This document shows, piece by piece, positions 61,971 through 64,000 of a DNA stretch of 64,000 nt. The DNA comes from Nitratiruptor sp. YY09-18 (GTDB taxonomy: Bacteria; Campylobacterota; Campylobacteria; Campylobacterales; Nitratiruptoraceae). Each line of letters begins with the position of its first letter. The first letter of the stretch is position 1. A program made the position numbers and the translations under genes. The DNA lies in NCBI RefSeq assembly GCF_016593235.1, contig NZ_AP023065.1, forward strand, positions 1,178,001 through 1,242,000, given 5' to 3'. The notes under the pieces are model-generated. The model saw nothing but the letters and a program-made list of their open reading frames with translations. It searched no databases and had not been told where the DNA came from.

Positions 61971-62429
61971 ATGCGAAGATGCTTTCTGACAGGCTGCTAT
62001 AGCGGGCTTTTACCAAAAGCACCTGGCACTTGGGGGACACTCTTTGGCGCATTACTAGCATGGGTGATACTTCTCTTTTTGCCTCAATCTACTCTCTTCT
62101 ATCTCGTCATTCTCACTACTATCATTGCTATCAAAGAGATCGATAAATTTGAGCAGCAAACAGGCATCCATGATGATCCATCAATCGTTATCGATGAGAT
62201 TGCAGGTATTTGGCTAGCTATTTCTATCCTCCCATCTACAAATCCGATCTGGATAGCTCTTGCATTTTTCTTCTTTCGCTTTTTTGATATCAAAAAGCCT
62301 TCATATATAGGCAAACTCGATAAGTTGCCAGGCGGATTTGGGGTGATGGCAGATGATCTATTGGCTGGAGTATTAGCTGGGCTTTGTGCAGGAGTTATCT
62401 ATGTAGCTTTTATGCACTATGTTGTATAA
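61971..62429 (+). CDS. pgpA: Phosphatidylglycerophosphatase A
   Basis: A 152-residue membrane protein. SGLLPKAPGTWGTLFGALLAW and IVIDEIAGIWLA, RFFDIKKPSYIGKLDKLPGGFGVMADDLLAGVLAG are PgpA hallmarks (acidic residues of the phosphatase site). It dephosphorylates phosphatidylglycerophosphate in the inner membrane. It follows the Sat-like gene by eight bases. Confidence 0.95.
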   Translation: MRRCFLTGCYSGLLPKAPGTWGTLFGALLAWVILLFLPQSTLFYLVILTTIIAIKEIDKFEQQTGIHDDPSIVIDEIAGIWLAISILPSTNPIWIALAFFFFRFFDIKKPSYIGKLDKLPGGFGVMADDLLAGVLAGLCAGVIYVAFMHYVV

Positions 62430-62449
62430 TTGAAAAAAGGAGGTATATG

Positions 62450-63067
62450 ATGAAAAAACTACTGATCATTTTCCTTAGTTCTCTCGCTCTTTTTGCAAGT
62501 AGCTATACAGGCTTTATGAAACTATCAAAGGGCGATTGGGCCAAGTATGAGATCTATACAGATCAGGGTAAATTTGTAATGACAACAAAGTTTTTGGGAA
62601 CTACAAAATATAAGGGACTCAAAGTCAATATAGTAGAGACGGAAGCCAATGGTGTAGTGACACAATATTGGAGTGCAGTGGGAAATGATAGAGCAATCCA
62701 AAAGGTTATCACAAAAACTCCTCAAGGTATCATGTGCATGAGTGAAGAGATGATAGGTGCTATGCATGTAAACAAGGGCTCTGGGTACCACACAACTACT
62801 CCAAAAGAGTATAGCCCCCAAAAACCAAATATAAAGTTTACTACATATACTCTCCCAAACGGGAAAAAGATCAAAGTAGCTATATTTAAAAATAGAGAGA
62901 GTGAAGTGTGGGTAAGCTCAGAAGTACCTTTCGGCATTGTACTAGCAAAAGAGCATGGAAAAACTGTTATGAAGCTTATTGATTTTGGAAGTGGCGCAAA
63001 AGCTGCTATACCTTTGCGCGCTGCTCTTAGCTGCAGTGCTCCAGCATTTCCCCAATTACCAATGTAA
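62450..63067 (+). CDS. Secreted protein of unknown function
   Basis: About 205 residues. A clear signal peptide (KKLLIIFLSSLALFASSY) is followed by a beta-rich domain (GFMKLSKGDWAKYEIYTDQGKFVMTTKFLGTTKYKGLKVNIVETEANGV). The C-terminus is SCSAPAFPQLP. I recognise no family. Two ATGs in tandem follow AAAGGAGG, and the second (62450) has the better spacing; the frame opens upstream at 62384 inside pgpA. It is probably exported to the periplasm. A short hairpin follows its stop. Confidence 0.75.
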   Translation: MKKLLIIFLSSLALFASSYTGFMKLSKGDWAKYEIYTDQGKFVMTTKFLGTTKYKGLKVNIVETEANGVVTQYWSAVGNDRAIQKVITKTPQGIMCMSEEMIGAMHVNKGSGYHTTTPKEYSPQKPNIKFTTYTLPNGKKIKVAIFKNRESEVWVSSEVPFGIVLAKEHGKTVMKLIDFGSGAKAAIPLRAALSCSAPAFPQLPM

Positions 63068-63069
63068 AT

Positions 63070-63088
63070 GAGCAGGTCACTCCTGCTC
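63070..63088. terminator. Hairpin between convergent genes
   Basis: GAGCAGG and CCTGCTC, a perfect seven-base stem with loop TCACT. It lies two bases after the stop of the secreted-protein gene; the minus-strand stop of the next gene (TCA at 63077) is in the loop. No T-tract is obvious on the plus strand, so termination efficiency is uncertain. Confidence 0.45.
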
Positions 63089-63541
63089 TGCCTCTTCAAT
63101 ATCCTCTTTGATAGCGTTGAGAAGTTTTTTGAATTTTTCGTACTTTTTGATATTTGGCTCAAAAAATTCACAGCTTCTTAGAAATATCTCTTGGAGTTTT
63201 TCATAGACGCTTATCTTCTCTTGTGCTGTCATATCCACCGCATCGATGAACGCCTGAAAACTCTCTTTTCCTGTAATTGAGCGCAAAATATCGCGCAGCA
63301 TCCTCTTGCGCTCACGCACCATCACATCTTCACCCATGCGAAGACCAATCACTTTGATATCGAGCCTGCTAAAGTAGACGCCACACTTCACAGGAGCAAG
63401 CATATTTTTTTGGATCGACTCGATGAACCCTTCAGCTTCGGCTTCACTTTCACAAGCTATCTCGCACTGCTCCTCTTTTATCTCTTTGACAGCTTTGAGT
63501 GCATCAAAGTCTTTCTTGAGATCATCAAAATTTATATCCAT
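63077..63541 (-). CDS. Hypothetical protein, helical, charged
   Basis: A 154-residue soluble protein. The first 40 residues are acidic (MDINFDDLKKDFDALKAVKEIKEEQCEIACESEAEAEGFI), a short beta-like stretch follows (VKCGVYFSRLDIKVIGLRMGEDVMV), and the rest is charged helix. No family recognised. The start ATG follows the upstream gene by three bases, and the two form a minus-strand operon with the partial zinc-ribbon gene. Confidence 0.7.
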   Translation of the reverse strand: MDINFDDLKKDFDALKAVKEIKEEQCEIACESEAEAEGFIESIQKNMLAPVKCGVYFSRLDIKVIGLRMGEDVMVRERKRMLRDILRSITGKESFQAFIDAVDMTAQEKISVYEKLQEIFLRSCEFFEPNIKKYEKFKKLLNAIKEDIEEAEQE

Positions 63542-63544
63542 TCT

Positions 63545-63904
63545 CTACCCTTTTATATTTTGTGTCAGTTCTAGTAGTTTTATATCATCAATCGGAGTTA
63601 CATAAGAAGAGGTAATGAGCTCAAGAGTATCGTCATGTTTGATACTCATGAGCACCACACCCTCTTGATTGAAATGCTCTGCAGCCATCTTCTGATACTC
63701 TGGCATGAAAATGGTCACTTCTACTTTGGATTGAGGAAGGTTATTGATAAAAAATCCAAAATCCTCTTCATTGATGTTGATACCGATCATCATGAGATTG
63801 CGATCAGCTATCTCTTTGTTTACTGTACTGATAAACTGTTTCCCAAAGCAGTCTTTTCCTGCTACTGCGATGAGTTTTTTCCCATGAATATCACTTGGAT
63901 TCAT
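63545..63904 (-). CDS. Hypothetical protein
   Basis: A 119-residue protein (MNPSDIHGKKLIAVAGKDCFGKQFISTVNKEIADRNLMMIGININEEDFGFFINNLPQ). The alternating strand-helix pattern looks like a small Rossmann-like alpha/beta fold, but I recognise no motif. The frame opens at 63958; the ATG at 63904, overlapping the preceding stop (ATGA) behind GGGGG, is preferred. Co-transcribed with the zinc-ribbon gene upstream and the 154-residue gene downstream. Confidence 0.65.
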   Translation of the reverse strand: MNPSDIHGKKLIAVAGKDCFGKQFISTVNKEIADRNLMMIGININEEDFGFFINNLPQSKVEVTIFMPEYQKMAAEHFNQEGVVLMSIKHDDTLELITSSYVTPIDDIKLLELTQNIKG

Positions 63905-64000
63905 TCGATCCCCCATAAAGATTTTGCCTCTTCCTCTTCGATTTTGCAGCGAGGACAAACCTGCTCGCCACTAAAATAGGTAAATGGATTGCCACAATCG
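63901..64000 (-). CDS. Zinc-ribbon protein, 5' part outside window
   Basis: The last 32 residues are visible: CGNPFTYFSGEQVCPRCKIEEEE and a stop at 63901. Two Cys near the start and CPRC form part of a zinc ribbon. Small proteins of this type occur in several families, so no function is proposed. The stop overlaps the next start. Confidence 0.6.
   Translation of the reverse strand, partial: DCGNPFTYFSGEQVCPRCKIEEEEAKSLWGIE

Overview
The window is about 64 kb of compact, fairly AT-rich bacterial chromosome with near-zero intergenic gaps. The gene content points to a free-living, flagellated, autotrophic member of the Campylobacterota (Epsilonproteobacteria), probably a vent-type lineage such as Nitratiruptor; the genus is a guess. 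The reasons are an ATP-citrate lyase small subunit (reductive TCA cycle), the futalosine menaquinone enzyme MqnE, a fused IspDF followed by an HP1021/Cj1608-type atypical response regulator, a Sat homologue and PgpA (the order I recall from Campylobacter jejuni Cj1607-Cj1610), and a Campylobacterota-style set of flagellar proteins. No rRNA, tRNA, CRISPR array or insertion sequence was seen.

Layout. 1-724: 5' part of aclB. 844-4070 (-): mqnE, a purine-type phosphoribosyltransferase, trpG/pabA and a GT-C membrane glycosyltransferase, in an overlapping operon. 4118-10188 (+): glnD, glmS, flgN, flgK, then flgL from its own sigma-28-type promoter. 11136-14330 (-): flagellin, flaG, fliD, fliS and a fliT-like gene. 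14378-18981: three glycosyltransferase-fold proteins with helical or TPR tails next to flagellin; one is a methyltransferase fusion and one has lost its catalytic motifs. 18990-22296 (+): PilZ protein, FliJ-like protein, MotE/FlgX-like secreted protein and a diguanylate cyclase. 22285-46919 (-): about 29 consecutive flagellar genes from fliM down to flhB (C-ring, rod, P and L rings, FlhA/FlhF/FlhG/FliA, FliK, a periplasmic TPR protein, FlgBC-FliE-FliFHI, hook, FliL, FliN, FliOPQR-FlhB). 47021-48043 (-): fliG. 48145-55205 (+): a chemotaxis operon (short CheZ-like protein, CheA, CheW, CheV, CheY, a cytoplasmic CZB receptor, and a PAS protein with two degenerate receptor-tip motifs). 55198-58671 (-): ParA-like ATPase, Mrp, ThiC. 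58789-62429 (+): ispDF, HP1021-like regulator, Sat-like protein, pgpA. 62450-64000: a secreted protein of unknown function, two conserved-looking hypotheticals and a partial zinc-ribbon gene.

How it works together. The central 47 kb encodes almost a whole flagellum, its assembly regulators and its steering system. FliA is encoded inside the large cluster. I see sigma-28-type promoters in front of flagellin, flgL and the chemotaxis operon, so late genes appear to be FliA-dependent, while fliG and fliM have sigma-70-like promoters. motAB, flgM, rpoN and cheR/cheB are not in the window.

The most unusual part is the distal end of the chemotaxis operon: a 114-residue CheZ-like protein with a DxxxQ motif, a TlpD-like CZB receptor, a PAS protein carrying two degenerate receptor tips, and a convergent ParA-type ATPase under an 11-bp inverted-repeat operator. 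Together these could form a cytoplasmic sensory array with its own positioning ATPase. That is an inference, and no part of it was tested here.
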